Below, one piece after another: positions 30,641 through 41,794 of a DNA stretch of 64,000 nt (the stretch's first letter is position 1; each line of letters opens with the position of its first letter). This DNA is from Trichostrongylus colubriformis (taxonomy: Eukaryota > Nematoda > Chromadorea > Rhabditida > Trichostrongylidae): the NCBI GenBank assembly GCA_963978905.1, contig OZ022257.1, positions 10,438,509 to 10,502,508 on the forward strand. The letters run 5' to 3'. The position numbers were made by a program, and so were the translations under genes. Below the pieces are notes generated by a model. The model saw only the letters and a list, made by a program, of their open reading frames with translations. It had not been told where the DNA came from and did no database searches.

Positions 30641-31740
30641 GGAGTTCCATGGTTGAGTACGGCGGCGTAACGCACGAATGCGTCTCAAGAAATTGTTTTG
30701 GATTTTAGTTGCACTTATGACTCAATAGATGCGATACGCGACTGCGATAAAATGAATATTAGGAGTGTTCATTAACTGCGAGACAGCCATCTCACTAAAC
30801 AAATTTCGCTATGGGCTTTCTCCAACGTTTGAATCGGTTTACATAAATAATGAGGTAAAAAACAGTTTTTGGGGTAATTTTTAAGTTCAGTGCTTCCTCA
30901 TCGCCTGGTTACCCTGATGTGCTTGAACTGTAAAACTCCCAGGGCGTTAATGCATGAATGCGAAGAGCTCGGTTATGAAGGTAATAAAGCGAACTAGAGG
31001 AATGGTTTTCACTGAACTCACTTGTCTCTGAGGGAAGGTCCCATACTTCTTCTGGTAAACCAGTCTTGTGAGCGAATATTTCAAGTGCTAAGAAAACCTC
31101 CCGTTTGGGTTTTTCAGAATTACCTAATTAATGGATTCGATATGTTTTTCGATACGTTTGGGTTTTTCAGAATTACCTAATTAATGGATTTCGATATGGA
31201 AGTGAATTGAACTGACTCCCATGAATTCCCACGGATACCTAAAAAAATTTTCTGTAAGAGCCTGAAAAAGGCGAGGCACATGTTTATTTTTGGGATACTG
31301 AGACTCCCAATCAGCCAGAAACGTTGTTTGTGCTCAACGAGCGATTTCAGATGACACGTCACTTCCGGCATAGCGGGCACCCCCACCGTTAAAGTTCATC
31401 AGCTCAAAGAAGAAACGCTCGTTGTAGAACGACCAAATACAAAAGTTCGGTTTTTTTTTGCCCGATCCCGAGAAATAACAGTAATGTGCGGGAAAAAATG
31501 CGCCTGGATAATCATAGAGTGCAGCTCACACAATTCTGATTCCTTTATAATGAATAATACAGAGAATAACATGGTTTGCTGCAATATTCCGGATTGCTAT
31601 CATGATAGTCTGAGCTTGTGAACCTCACTGAATATTCACTATAGCAGTTGCAAACAGATTCACAGTGCTGAAGCCTCATAGTTTAGGAAAAAAAATTCTG
31701 GAAAAAGATAAAGACATAAGAATGAGAAAAATACAGAAAA
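30641..31740. repeat. Segmental duplication block, copy 2
   Basis: Matches 17100-18340 and 45420-46720. Open frames around 31399-31584 and 46356-46595 look alike because the DNA is duplicated, but they differ by poly-T length changes and frame breaks, so I do not call a gene. Confidence 0.6.
31103..31208 (+). repeat. 53-bp tandem duplication
   Basis: GTTTGGGTTTTTCAGAATTA recurs at 31103 and 31156 with the same continuation into TAATGGATT(T)CGATATG. It is absent from the corresponding place in the 45-46 kb block, so it is a local event. Confidence 0.85.
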
Positions 31741-32271
31741 ATTCATATTCGGCACGTCATTATGTACATATGAATGAATAAATAAATAATAAATAAAAAT
31801 ACTAATAATAAATAAAATAATACAATAAATAAAAAGCGGAAAATTGGACCATATTTAATCCCATGAGTGGACCTTGCTGAGCTGGTTTGTCGTTGGAGAC
31901 TAAGTTTAAATTCCGTAGTAGTTTCAATATGTGTTTTCTTGTCCGAACCATGGCCTTCTTTCAATCGGAGTTGAAGTTGAAGGCAGCGGCAATTTCAGAA
32001 AGCCCAGATCATTGTCAGTCTCTCAATTTCTCAACTGAGAAATTCTATAAATAATGGCCAAAATACCCGCTCTTCACGAGAAGGTTGTGTGTTAGACTAA
32101 CGAGACCCACGATTCCCATTCATTTCATTCGAAATTTGCGAGAAAAACAAATCCGTACTCCTTCTTCCATATTCGGAGAATTATTCATACTTTTCCACCT
32201 TCTCCTTACCCTTTATCGTTGCTTATCAAGTACGAGGCACTCAAGGATATAAAGCAGACAAAACGCCACAT

Positions 32272-32745
32272 TGTTACTTCAACGGAATCAACCGTGGAAA
32301 AACCAGTTCCTTTCTTACCCATATATTTATGTTGCCTAATAAGCCTGCAATAATTTGCCTGGTTAATAAATTGCCTAATAAGGGGCGCGTGCAGATTTTC
32401 ACGCGAAAAAGTGGGAATTCGGCTAGGATACTGCTCCCGAAATTTTCGGCAGGGTGGGCAGGGCTTCCCGGTAATAGCCTGGTCTCGTCGTCCACCGCGG
32501 TTGGGAACGGAGAGTGGGACTATTTACGAATTTTTTCTCTCCTACAATGCGTCTCCGACCGCGTCGGACGACGGGTTGGGCACTTGCTCGGAGGCCCCGC
32601 CCACCCGGACGAGACTTTGTGGGGCTGTATCTAAGGATTCACTGTTTTCGCATGGAACTTTGCATGCGGCACACGTCAGGCAAATTCAGCATAAATTTAT
32701 TGGTAACTGAAAAACTCCTTTTTCGTGGATGATTCCTTTGAGCCT
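32272..32745. mobile_element. About 470-bp foldback element
   Basis: Imperfect inverted arms are seen: the left one begins GGAATCAACCGTGGAAAAA and the right one is the reverse of GGAATCATCCACGAAAAAGG. They continue through ATATTTATG, a GCATG/CGTGC block and a GGGTGGGC(A/G)GGGC block. Half-copies occur at 1880-2066 and diverged pieces near 16300 and 42780. The corresponding place at about 47285-47400 has a shortened version. No coding sequence; the exact ends are uncertain. Confidence 0.55.
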
Positions 32746-33878
32746 TTCTCTCTATTTCATATTCAGCGGAGTTACATGCCTCACAGTACTTCACAAGATT
32801 CATCACTATTCCTCTTACTCTACTTATACAACGCCTATTGGACCCTGCCCAAAACCGATTTTAACGCACGATTTTATCGATTTTGCATTTCCTCCATTAG
32901 TAACTGTTGCTTGTACCGAAATGATGTTTGAGAAAAAAGCGCTACATAGGGCAGTTTTCGTTAGGATCTCATTGTGGCTATGGCCCCGGGGAGGAGCGAT
33001 TTCGCCCTACGGTACTCCCTTGTGGTTCGGTAATTGCACAGAAGACGCCTTGCCAAACCGTCTAGTGTGGTTTCATTAGATAATTTCCATCATGAACGCA
33101 TTTTTCGGTATGTCTTCAATTATTTCTTCCTTCATTTTTGCACTCGCCTATTTCTGTTTGTTGTATCACTTATTGAACATCATCACGGATGAAACCGATT
33201 CCGCCTTCTCTACTAGCAGCCTAAAGGCAACTAGGTCCCTGATGCCAGCAGTTCGAGATTATGCGCGCTAGGATATCAATAGCGCCACAAAGGCTCGTTT
33301 CTTAACGCGAGGCATGCTACACATTGTCTCTTCCAACCTCAAATGGTCGTTAATACAAAAAAGTGTTTCCAAATAAGCTTCTTCTCCTTGCCCCCTTTCG
33401 GTGGCTTTGAAGTTCAAATGCATGGGATTCTGTATATAGTTTGGGAGCGTGGCACAGTCTTGATCGAAGGTCATCACTTGATACCCTGATCCTCAATATA
33501 TCCGCTCTACAGTCTACAGTAGGTTCTGATTCTATGAACTAATTCACTACGTATCACTTCCACTTGCACTAAATGCCTCGATTCGTTCGTCAATGTGCTA
33601 TGGACCGTAGTTAAGAGCGAAACAGATCCGCTCTGGCAAAATCAAATTAATTACAACAGGATCTGGGAAAAGCCATTTCCATGAGCATTGCCTCAAAGCA
33701 AAATAATGGGCTCTTTGATAATTGAGCCTTGTAAAAAAGAGCATGAACAGTGGACATGATGGAGCATTTCCGGGATCCGAGAGGGATTCCAGAAAAGTCC
33801 CCCATCTTCCGCAAACGGCTGACCAAACACAACAAACGAGCTTTTTTTGAAGAGCTACATGAACGCTGCCAACAAGAA

Positions 33879-34114
33879 CAATCAGCTCAAATTTCGAGGC
33901 TGAAGTGCTTCTATTTTTAGACAGCCATCCTCGTGACGGCATTTTCTGCATCAGATAATGCTTTTCCTCGGTGCTAGCTACTGCGCCAGGAAGCAAGCTG
34001 CTGATGAGAAAACAATCAAATAAGAGGGTGATGCTCTCGTGATCGGCCAGCTTAATGGGCAGATAGCGGCCAGGCAGTAGGCAGAAGGTGACCCATAGTT
34101 CAAAGCTCGGCTGC
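33879..34114. other. 236-bp island conserved with 48499-48734
   Basis: By direct comparison there are only about 4 mismatches and no gaps over 236 bp against 48499-48734, while flanking parts of the same duplication look about 80 percent alike with indels. Both strands have a partial open frame. On plus, a frame ending EQSAQISRLKCFYF stops inside the island. On minus, a longer frame includes STEEKHYLMQ. It could be an exon, a conserved RNA, or a gene-conversion tract. I cannot decide. Confidence 0.45.
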
Positions 34115-34800
34115 TATTCGTTGATCTTCGCTTATACAAAAATACGTAACTACCCTTAGGGAAGAGAACTCGAGGAAAGCAGTCAAAATAGAGATATTCT
34201 CAAATCGAAAAGCAAATATTGGTAGTCTCGTGGGATTTATAAAAATATTACAGCATTTGCCGGTTCGTCAAAACTTTAGTCAATTACGGGATTTCTTGAG
34301 CTCTTCAACCTGTATCCCTAGCTCACAGGCTAGCGCTCAAATGGAGAAGACGATGTTGGTTCAGTGTCAGGCTCTGATCAATCTTTTGTAGATAGTGATT
34401 ACTTTAGAAGAATGCAGAAAACAATAGGACTTCGGGTTTGATTTGCGTGCGAATTTATAATCAAATCCAAATGTTCTCAGGCCTCTAGGCCACGTATATA
34501 CCTTGCAGTGTCGGCGCCAGAGCGTATCTGCTTGTCTCTGCGTCTCCGCCTGTGCCACCCTGTCGTTGCCGGCGTCAACTCCACCTTACTCGTGCTACTC
34601 CGCCTCACTGCATGAACGCAGCCCCGCTCCGCCGGCGCAGCTGCGATGAATGCGGCCACGCGAATATCCTGTACTAATGGACATACTCCCCGATGACCAA
34701 TCGCACCGCGATCAGATCCCAGTGGATATGGGGAGTGATTGACATTCGACTAATATGATACATGTGGACGTGGCTATCGATTGTCGTGTAGTTTTTTAGC

Positions 34801-35312
34801 TCTTAATTATTTCGGGTACTTCCGCTGATAACTGCTAAATATACAAACTTTGTACAGCATATCTAACAAATCAAATTGCTCTCACACTTTGATGCTCATT
34901 CTTTCATGTGGCGACGAGAGAAGTCTTCCATGACTTTGAAGCTAGCGATTTCTTCAACTGCGACGAGACGTCTCGTATATCTACTTGCTCTGTGGGATGA
35001 CGTCCAGGAAATGTTATTATCGCCCCCTTTGTGTGACGAAAGCGATAAGTAGGGTAATGTTTTATGCTGGTTGATCTACGTACGAATAGGCTCTGAGCTT
35101 GTTACATCTTGGTATTGATAGACCGTTTCGAAGCTACCAAATGGCTGCGCCTCTCACACAAATGCTACACCAGGAATTCGAATATAAGGAAAGGATGGAA
35201 TAGGAAACAGCGATATTCTCCCTCTTGGTAACAAAAGCTGAAAAGAAAATATCCTTTAAAAAAGAACGCATTTTCATGCTAAGTCGAATCAGAAATTTTA
35301 GCAAAAAGTACA
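34801..35312. other. Non-coding spacer
   Basis: No recognisable gene or repeat beyond the short flank of the MITE that follows. Confidence 0.35.
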
Positions 35313-35314
35313 TA

Positions 35315-35815
35315 CAGTAGCGCTCAAAAGTCGTCGGCCAAACCCTTTTTGTCATAACTTTTTTCTACTTGACCAAATTTGACAAAATTTTCATATGTGG
35401 TGCCTGAAGATATTGCCAACATTTCCTTCTACTTGAGTACCGCTTGACTTTATTCATGGTTTTTTACAAGAACTTACTACAAAACCACCGAAAAAAGTAA
35501 AAGGCGTGGACAAGAAAAACTGTCTTTACAAAAACAAAACGAGCGAGCCTCAGAGAACATTAATATATTGTAGAAAGACCACGACTTCTGGTGACAACGG
35601 CACAGCGGGACGGCATAGCGATGGCACTCCAAAAACAAAAAAATCATATAATCGCGTAACCTATACCGTTGAGCGCCAAAATAATATATTAAACATGCAG
35701 TGTTTCCATGTACAACATACTAAAATTTCTCTTAGATCGGTGCAGTTGCAAAAAAGTTACAAGTGAAAAAACCCAAGTGAAAGACCATTTCGCCGAAGAC
35801 TTTTGAGCGCTACTG
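35315..35815. mobile_element. 501-bp Tc1-like MITE, family 2, copy 1
   Basis: The ends CAGTAGCGCTCAAAAGTC / reverse complement have TA on both sides (35313-35314 and 35816-35817). It matches 43512-44003 in the same orientation and 63242-63747 in reverse. Short frames inside are not maintained between copies. Confidence 0.9.
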
Positions 35816-35950
35816 TATGTAGGCTAAAGATATTTTTGAAGAAATGCAAGAAAGAAGCTAGCTGTGGATGGATGGCGAAGTGAGCGATACGAGCGGGTAA
35901 GCGAGTGAGTGTGAGTTACTCGAGGTTTGCTCTGTGCCACTACTATTCTA

Positions 35951-36050
35951 TTAGGTTGTAAGGAAAGGTTCGGCCAGTTTTTGCAGCAATAACTACGGGA
36001 AATCATAACTCGGATCAGACAGGATCTCGTGTCACACAATAAGCACCATT
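35951..36050 (+). mobile_element. Possible solo mariner end
   Basis: TTAGGTTGTAAGGAAAGGTT preceded by TA (35949-35950) looks like a mariner-type left terminus, but I find no matching right end downstream. It may be a truncated element. Confidence 0.35.
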
Positions 36051-36199
36051 CGATTCGCTACACTTTTGGAATCCTTGATACTTAACTTTTGAAATTGTGT
36101 TGTGTTATTCGCGCAGAACTGCGCGATACCCCCAATGGTATTATTTATCCTTAAGACATAAATATGCGTGTAAACCAATTATGTAGAGGAAAACCAAAA

Positions 36200-37225
36200 A
36201 GAGGCACTTGATTATAATATTAAAAAACTATAACAATATGAAACATATGAGGAATGACTACTCATAGACAGCTTCGGCTCTAATTTTGAATTAATTGAAG
36301 TGGGAGAAAACTGGCATTATAATAAACAGCACTACCTGGGACAACTAGGTGGCGGCGTCCTTTTATAACAAAATGGCGAAAACGTGAATACATAGTAATA
36401 TGTTTATGCGACTGGTCTACCGGCGCCTCGAGGTATGATCGCGATGCTAGAGTGACCGATGACAGGCAATAACTGACATGCAGGCCAGGATCAGATAGAG
36501 CTCTGAAGCCTTCCATGGTCGGTGGAAGACAATTCAAACCAGAGGAAAAGTGCGTGCACAGCGTGGCTTTTTGCCAGCTCAGGATGTGAGCAGCTTTTTT
36601 TGAGATCGGATGGTGGGGCACGGCCTATTGACTTGCGATGACCGGGCAAGTCAAAAAAAATTAACTTTTTTGCACTTCCAGACGAGCGCGTCACCATTTC
36701 GCCAATCCCAAAGGCATGGAAGGCTCTACTGATTTTTAGTACAGAACCGTGCGTGTTTCCACAAAACTTGTCACTAAACTCTTGAACAGGAATACATATG
36801 AGAGAAAGGTAATTATGGTTCCGACCTAGTTTTTCCAATAACAAGGTAAATCTCATTGCTAAGATAGAAATCAGGTAAGAAAATATTGAGGGATTGGAGA
36901 AAATATCATTTTTAACGTGGCAGACCACTTATCCGGGGTGAGCCTTCTTCGGCCATACTTTACCACGGAAGCAGCCTTGAATCTTCAGACCGACATTGGC
37001 GGTATTTCAAAGACATCTTACTTACTGCTCTCTCTGACACGGCCAGGTCCTTTTTACGCGCCTAATTAAAAAGAACTACGACTCTGCTATGTCGCCCATT
37101 TATATCAGATAGACGGATGTTTCCGAATTGTCAAATAACATATGCTCGCCTTTGCAAACAGAGAGCAATCACTCGGGCCTGTATGCGTATGGGTCGTTTT
37201 GAAAAACACATATTTCCCCAAGTAT
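36200..37225. repeat. Segmental duplication block paired with 19000-20440
   Basis: Same order of landmarks as the earlier copy, with internal deletions making it shorter. No convincing gene. Confidence 0.65.
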
Positions 37226-38648
37226 CAGGATGTAGCAGTCCACTTCACGCTTCACCGCCTGGAAGTCAATTGGAGGTGAGATTGATTTTAATGGTAGAGT
37301 ACTTTATGACATGGCACTACAATATTGACGTATATCCCTTTTTTTACCAAAATACCCTTCGGTCACCGCGTCATGACAGAAGCGACATCTGTATTGCCAA
37401 CGATTAGGATCTCTTTTTTTAACAACTCGACAATTTGACAGCCACTGATGACGATTATTATGATAGGAACATCAGAGGAAACATTCAAGGAAAGTACAAA
37501 CTTTCCATACCTCTCAAAATCCCTATTAAAATCCATACTAATTCCTACTGTAAGCACAGTACTTGAACAAAAAATCGCTTTTCAGTAGTTCGCGGAGAGG
37601 AGCAGATGAGAGTTTCGTGCCCCATGTTGATCTGCGTTCGACTTCACTTCAAAGAGATGACTTTCCCTTGGCATCGTGCCAAGGGAAGATGTTTTATTCA
37701 AACTTGTTTTTCCTCTTACTTTTCTCTTTGCTCCTTCTTATATTGTTTCTAGATGTACTTACATGAATGCTAATGTAGGTGGGAATGAGCTGTCACTGAT
37801 TATTGATGCACATACACTCGTAATAACTGTTTGCCAAAGACATTCAGACGACAATGTGAGTTGTTAATTAGTTTGTGCCTTTCGAGGTTGAATGGTGGAA
37901 CGTTTATTAAATTGGCCTGACGTTTCGACTGAATCGTCGTCTTCAGAAGCCTCAACGTGGTGCAAGGTTTACATTTGGGACTCTAAACCACCAAGCGCTT
38001 CATCTTCCCTAGTGGTTCCGACATCATGTCGGGACCACACAGAGAAACTCCAGCACCACGAAGAAATAAACTCGCCCTGAAGTTCCACCTACACAGCGGA
38101 AAAACCCGCTACCGCACTTTGGTGACAACCTGTAGCAAATGAAGCACATCATCTTCAGAACATGCTCGTACCACAGTGACAGAGCAACTAATAATAATAA
38201 TAATTCAAGCTCAAATTGTTCCTTTCATTTTTGTTCATCGTTGCGAGCACTAACAAGATTCGCTTTTTGGAGGCATTGCTTCAATGAATGTAGGGATTCA
38301 GGCAAGGAAGGGACAGGGTGTGCAGAGTCGACTGCATCAGTCCCTCAAAAGAGGTTCACCCAAATTATCTCGTACCTTTCGTGAGAACATTTCAAGCTTA
38401 GCAACAAACAACAACTACTGTTGTTATGATAACGCTGACGAACACTTCAAACTCTCGACATGTAACCAGCCATGTACTGCTGTAGCATTGGAAATCTTAC
38501 TAGCGATAAGAGAAGTGCTATGTGCTGTATAGGACTGATGTCTTCTTATATACTGCAGTGTAGTGCATACCATGAAAGAAATTTTTAATATCAGTTCCAT
38601 CGCCTCAGGTATTCCTTCATTATGCAGGATATCGGGGTAACAGTCCTA
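37226..38648. repeat. Unit-C flank downstream of the long gene
   Basis: Paralogous to 20441-22362 and to the unit-A pieces around the RTE. It contains the uninterrupted RTE target ACATGCTCGTACCACAGTG at 38161-38179. AAAAATTTC/ATTAAA near 38583 (minus strand) is a possible polyadenylation signal for the long gene. Confidence 0.65.
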
Positions 38649-39843
38649 TCACCAAATCTTTCTCAGTTTCTTCTTCACCACCTTAGCAACTGGTTTCACC
38701 ACTTTCTTATTAACCACCGAGGAAGCCTGAAAAAAGTCAGGTATTTGGAAAGTCCCTGGAACTTCCGCTAAAGTCTCGGTGAAACAGTAATGAGATGAAT
38801 AAGCATACCTTCTTGACTCCTTTAACCACTTTACGACCAAACTTTTTGACTTTTCTCCAGAACGACGATTTTTTCTTCTTAAGAGGGACTTTTTCAGAAA
38901 CTTCAGCGCCGTTGTCTTCCTTGAAATTCACACCTTCATTGATTTCGTTTTTGTCGAGTTCTTTGGTGTTTTTGTCTCTTACAGAGATCACTGCTATCGC
39001 TTCCGGAATCGTGTTTTCGTCAGGTTCTCTGGTTCTCCAAACTTCTTCAGTTGTCGTTACTACCGCTTCTGAAGTCCTGTATTCGTTGGATTCTTCTGTG
39101 CTACTGTCTTCTTCAGGTTTCGATACTATCGCTTCAGGAGTCGTGTAATCGTCAGATTCTTTGATGCTCCTGTCTTCTTCAGATTCTGGTAATATCGCAG
39201 GAGTCGTGTATACGTCGGGTTGTCCGATGCTATTGCCTTCTTCGGACTTCGGTACTATCGCATCTGCTGTCGTATTTTCGTCGGGTTCTCCGATGCTGTT
39301 GTCTACTTCAGGATTCGGTACTATCGCTTCTGAAGTCGTGTATTCGTTGGATTCGGTGCTACTGTCTTCTTCAGGTTTCGGTTCTATCGCTTCAGGAGTC
39401 GTGTATTCGTGAAGTTCATTGCTGCCCCTGTCTTCTTCAGTTGTCGTTACTATCGTTTCTGGATCCGTGTTTTCGTCGGGTCCATCGGTGCTCCTGTCTT
39501 CTTCAGTTGTCGTTACTGTCGCATCTGGAGCCGTGCTTTCATCGAGTTCTTCGAAGCTCCTGGCTTCTTCAGTTGTCGTTACTATCGTTTTTGGTGTCGT
39601 ATTTGCGTCGGGTGCTTCCGTGCTACTGTCTTCTTCTGTCGTCGCTACTACCGCTCTTGGAGTCGTGTTCTCGTCAGGTTTTTTGATGCTCTTCAGTTTC
39701 ACAGATTTCATTATTGTCGCTCTTGGGCTCGTGTTCCCATATTTCCTTACTATCAGTTTTGGAGTTTTCATGGCGTAAAGTCTTCCAATGAATCCATTTA
39801 CAGGAATGATTACTAGGAGCAAAGTAAGCACCAGTAACCTCAT
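38649..39843 (-). CDS. Mid-size Thr/Glu-repeat secreted protein with basic tail
   Basis: Exon 1 is 39843-38809 and exon 2 is 38726-38649, in phase 0 across an 82-nt GT...TTTTTTCAG intron; 370 residues. A signal peptide (MRLLVLTLLLVIIPVNG) is followed by about 11 diverged 22-residue units related to those of the 1122-residue protein (for example EEDRSTDGPDENTDPETIV). Next is an acidic patch (ELDKNEINEGVNFKED) and a tail of 49 residues with 19 Lys, 3 Arg and no acidic residue. The intron follows GVKK; exon 2 begins ASSVVNKKVVKPVAKVV. A Met four codons upstream lies inside the TTTCAG acceptor context, so the second Met is preferred. Family unrecognised; the tail resembles an amphipathic antimicrobial-type peptide by composition only. 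Confidence 0.75.
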
Positions 39844-39990
39844 TCTGAAATGCAAAAGGTACTGTTACAGTGTAACATTAAATCTATGGATTGCGGCGAC
39901 CGCAAGCGCTCGTGTTTGGTGACGTAAAAATACCGAACAATAGAAAATGCTTCCTACTGTGCGACTCAATAACATGCCCATACACATATC
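39844..39990 (-). promoter_or_regulatory. Conserved promoter of the mid-size gene
   Basis: Contains TTTCAG (39845-39850 on the minus strand) one base before the ATG, the ACGTCACCAAACACGAGCGC block at about 39901-39920 and a GTTATTGAGTCGCAC block near 39960. Order and spacing are as in the 25803-25960 region. Confidence 0.55.
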
Positions 39991-41194
39991 TCTGCCCGAA
40001 GTTTTCTGACATACTCCTACCAGATGTTTGAAAAATTTATAAAGGGAAGAAAGAAGAATTTGAGACGAATTATTTGGGTGAGGATCGGAATGCTGCATTG
40101 CTTTTACACTCCTTTTTATACTGTTCCAGTGCTTTCTCAAAAAGGTAAGGCTGGAAAATCATCGTTTGCGTGACATCCGTTTGCGAAGCAAACTTCACAA
40201 AACGATTCTGCATGTATGAGCTAGCTTTTTTGACAAACAATACGTCACATAGGACGTACAGAGTGGATTCGATCAGGGCGCATCTTCTTTTTTTCCATGT
40301 GGGTGCTTTCATTGTTTCGTGAATATTCATGAAAAATTTAAAGGAGAGTAGAGGCTCCCTCCCAATCTTATTCGAAGGAGTATTACTATTTCAAAAGGAT
40401 TGACGACACTGTATTTATTATATGCGAAGTGAAAGTTAAAGCACACTAGACGGTAACCCTAAGTGAGTCGATTCATCTCCTTCGGTAGTAGATTCTTGAG
40501 TAACTATCATGGCTGCCTTTTCGCGCCGCTACGATGCGCAATCACGGCGCTGCACCTGCACGAACTCACTCCGACTCAATTTATTTTGCTCACTTGACCA
40601 GTAAGGGAGTCCAATACGTGTGGTCGGAGTAGGGCCGCAATAGCGCACCATCGTGACAAGAAAAAGCGATTGCGAAAAGTGCCTTTAGAATTTGCTCGAG
40701 GAATAATAAGGAAAGCTGATAGAAATTTACTCGATGATGAGGGCAATTTCTCGAAGCTGGAGCTCAGCAATCGTCCAAGTTGTAATTTTTAGTCGCTCAA
40801 TAGATTTCGCTTGATTTTGCCTACGTCATTTATTTCTCCCTTTCATGGAGAGTAATTTTCGTTAGCCATTCACATCATAAAACAAAAGGAACTCAAAAAG
40901 AAAAAGAGAAAACGCACATCTAAAAACAGAGGACTTCCGTATCCATTTTGTACTTATGTGGCGCATTGTTCTTCAAAAAAGCTAGCCAATACAGGAGAAT
41001 CGTTTTGTGAAATTTACTCTGCAAGCAGATGTTATGAACAATGTTTTTCCAGCTCTGCCTTTTGAGAATAGCGTAAAAAGGGGCGAGGCATCATGTCGAT
41101 CCTCACATGCATAATACATCTCGATTTCTTCCTTCTTTCCGTTATAAATTCTCCAAGCATTCGAGTGAGAAAACATGGCGGAGAGACATGCATA
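39991..41194. repeat. Palindromic intergenic centre of unit C
   Basis: The left part (about 40080-40330) is an inverted copy of the right part (about 40870-41110). Both contain GCTAGCTTTTTTGACAAA / its reverse, and GAGGATCG / CGATCCTC ends. The middle holds the ACTCCGAC...GTCGGAGT hairpin at about 40567-40630. The arrangement places the long and short genes head to head with mirrored promoters. No gene inside. Confidence 0.65.
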
Positions 41195-41357
41195 CAAATG
41201 TCATTGAATCGCGTAATGAGCGCGGATTTTCTGCTGTGTCAGCAAATATTAATCATCACTACAATAAAATTTTCACGCTATGAAACTCAGACTCTCGCGA
41301 TTGCGCTAGTCTGAAGAGTTCAGTGTTACTCTGTAAGGATACCTCTCGCATTTCAGA
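41195..41357 (+). promoter_or_regulatory. Promoter relic of broken short gene C
   Basis: Retains GTCATTGAATCGCG, CTCAGACTCTCGCGATTGCG, CAGTGTTACTCTGTAAGGA and TTTCAG at 41351-41356, all in the order seen before the intact genes. The CACCAAACACGAGC block is eroded. Confidence 0.5.
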
Positions 41358-41794
41358 ATAAGGCAACTAGTAATCACCTTGTCGTGGTCACATGAATTTT
41401 AAACCGAAAGTTCTCTTGTCAGTAAGAATGGAAAGACTAGACAAAGGAAAGACCTCAACTGTGTAGGAAATAAGAGCGCCAACGAACTCAACGAAAACGC
41501 CATCGATGAAGGTGAGGTCTCGGAGGAAGACGACCACAATGTCGAGCCGCCCACCTCTGATAATGAAATCACCCCTATAAAGAAAAAATCGTCCACTGGA
41601 AGAAATCCCAAACGGCGAAGTATTTATAAGGAGTTTCAGGTACCTCTCAGTTTCTAGATACTTTCCAGGTATAGTTCAAGATGAAAAATGAAGTGCTGAA
41701 ACTAGCTGCCGAGGCGGTGAAGAAGGGAGTACTGAAACCAGCGAACGAAAGGATCAGGTTAGTGCAACCCGTGCAGCCTCGACGTTCTTCGTAG
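41358..41794 (+). pseudogene. Broken short secreted-protein gene (unit C)
   Basis: After TTTCAG+A the expected ATG is ATA, and indels in the signal-peptide region bring stops into frame. Further on, a recognisable frame gives NELNENAIDEGEVSEEDD, then TPIKKKSSTG. The intron is shortened (about GTACCTCTC to CTTTCCAG), and exon 2 gives NEVLKLAAEAVKKGVLKP and ends RRSS with a stop at 41792-41794. The C-terminal part closely matches the intact gene at 14824-15285. Loss of the start and the frame breaks make it non-functional. Confidence 0.8.

Larger units (their letters stand above)
31741..34800. repeat. Segmental duplication block paired with 46720-49500
   Basis: About 3 kb matching the later block at moderate identity with indels, including AT-rich AATAAAT runs near 31780. 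It contains a foldback element at 32272-32745 that is reduced in the other copy, and a very highly conserved island at 33879-34114. No complete gene is recognisable. Confidence 0.65.

Noticed and set aside
35506..35766. 86-codon frame inside a Tc1-like MITE as a transposase
   Set aside because: The frame is not kept in the copies at 43512 and 63242, and it shows no transposase motifs.
38737..39855. Start of the mid-size gene at the upstream Met (39855) and an unspliced 372-codon reading
   Set aside because: The upstream Met codon overlaps the TTTCAG acceptor context and is not shared by relatives. The paralogues show a common donor after KK and a homologous second exon.
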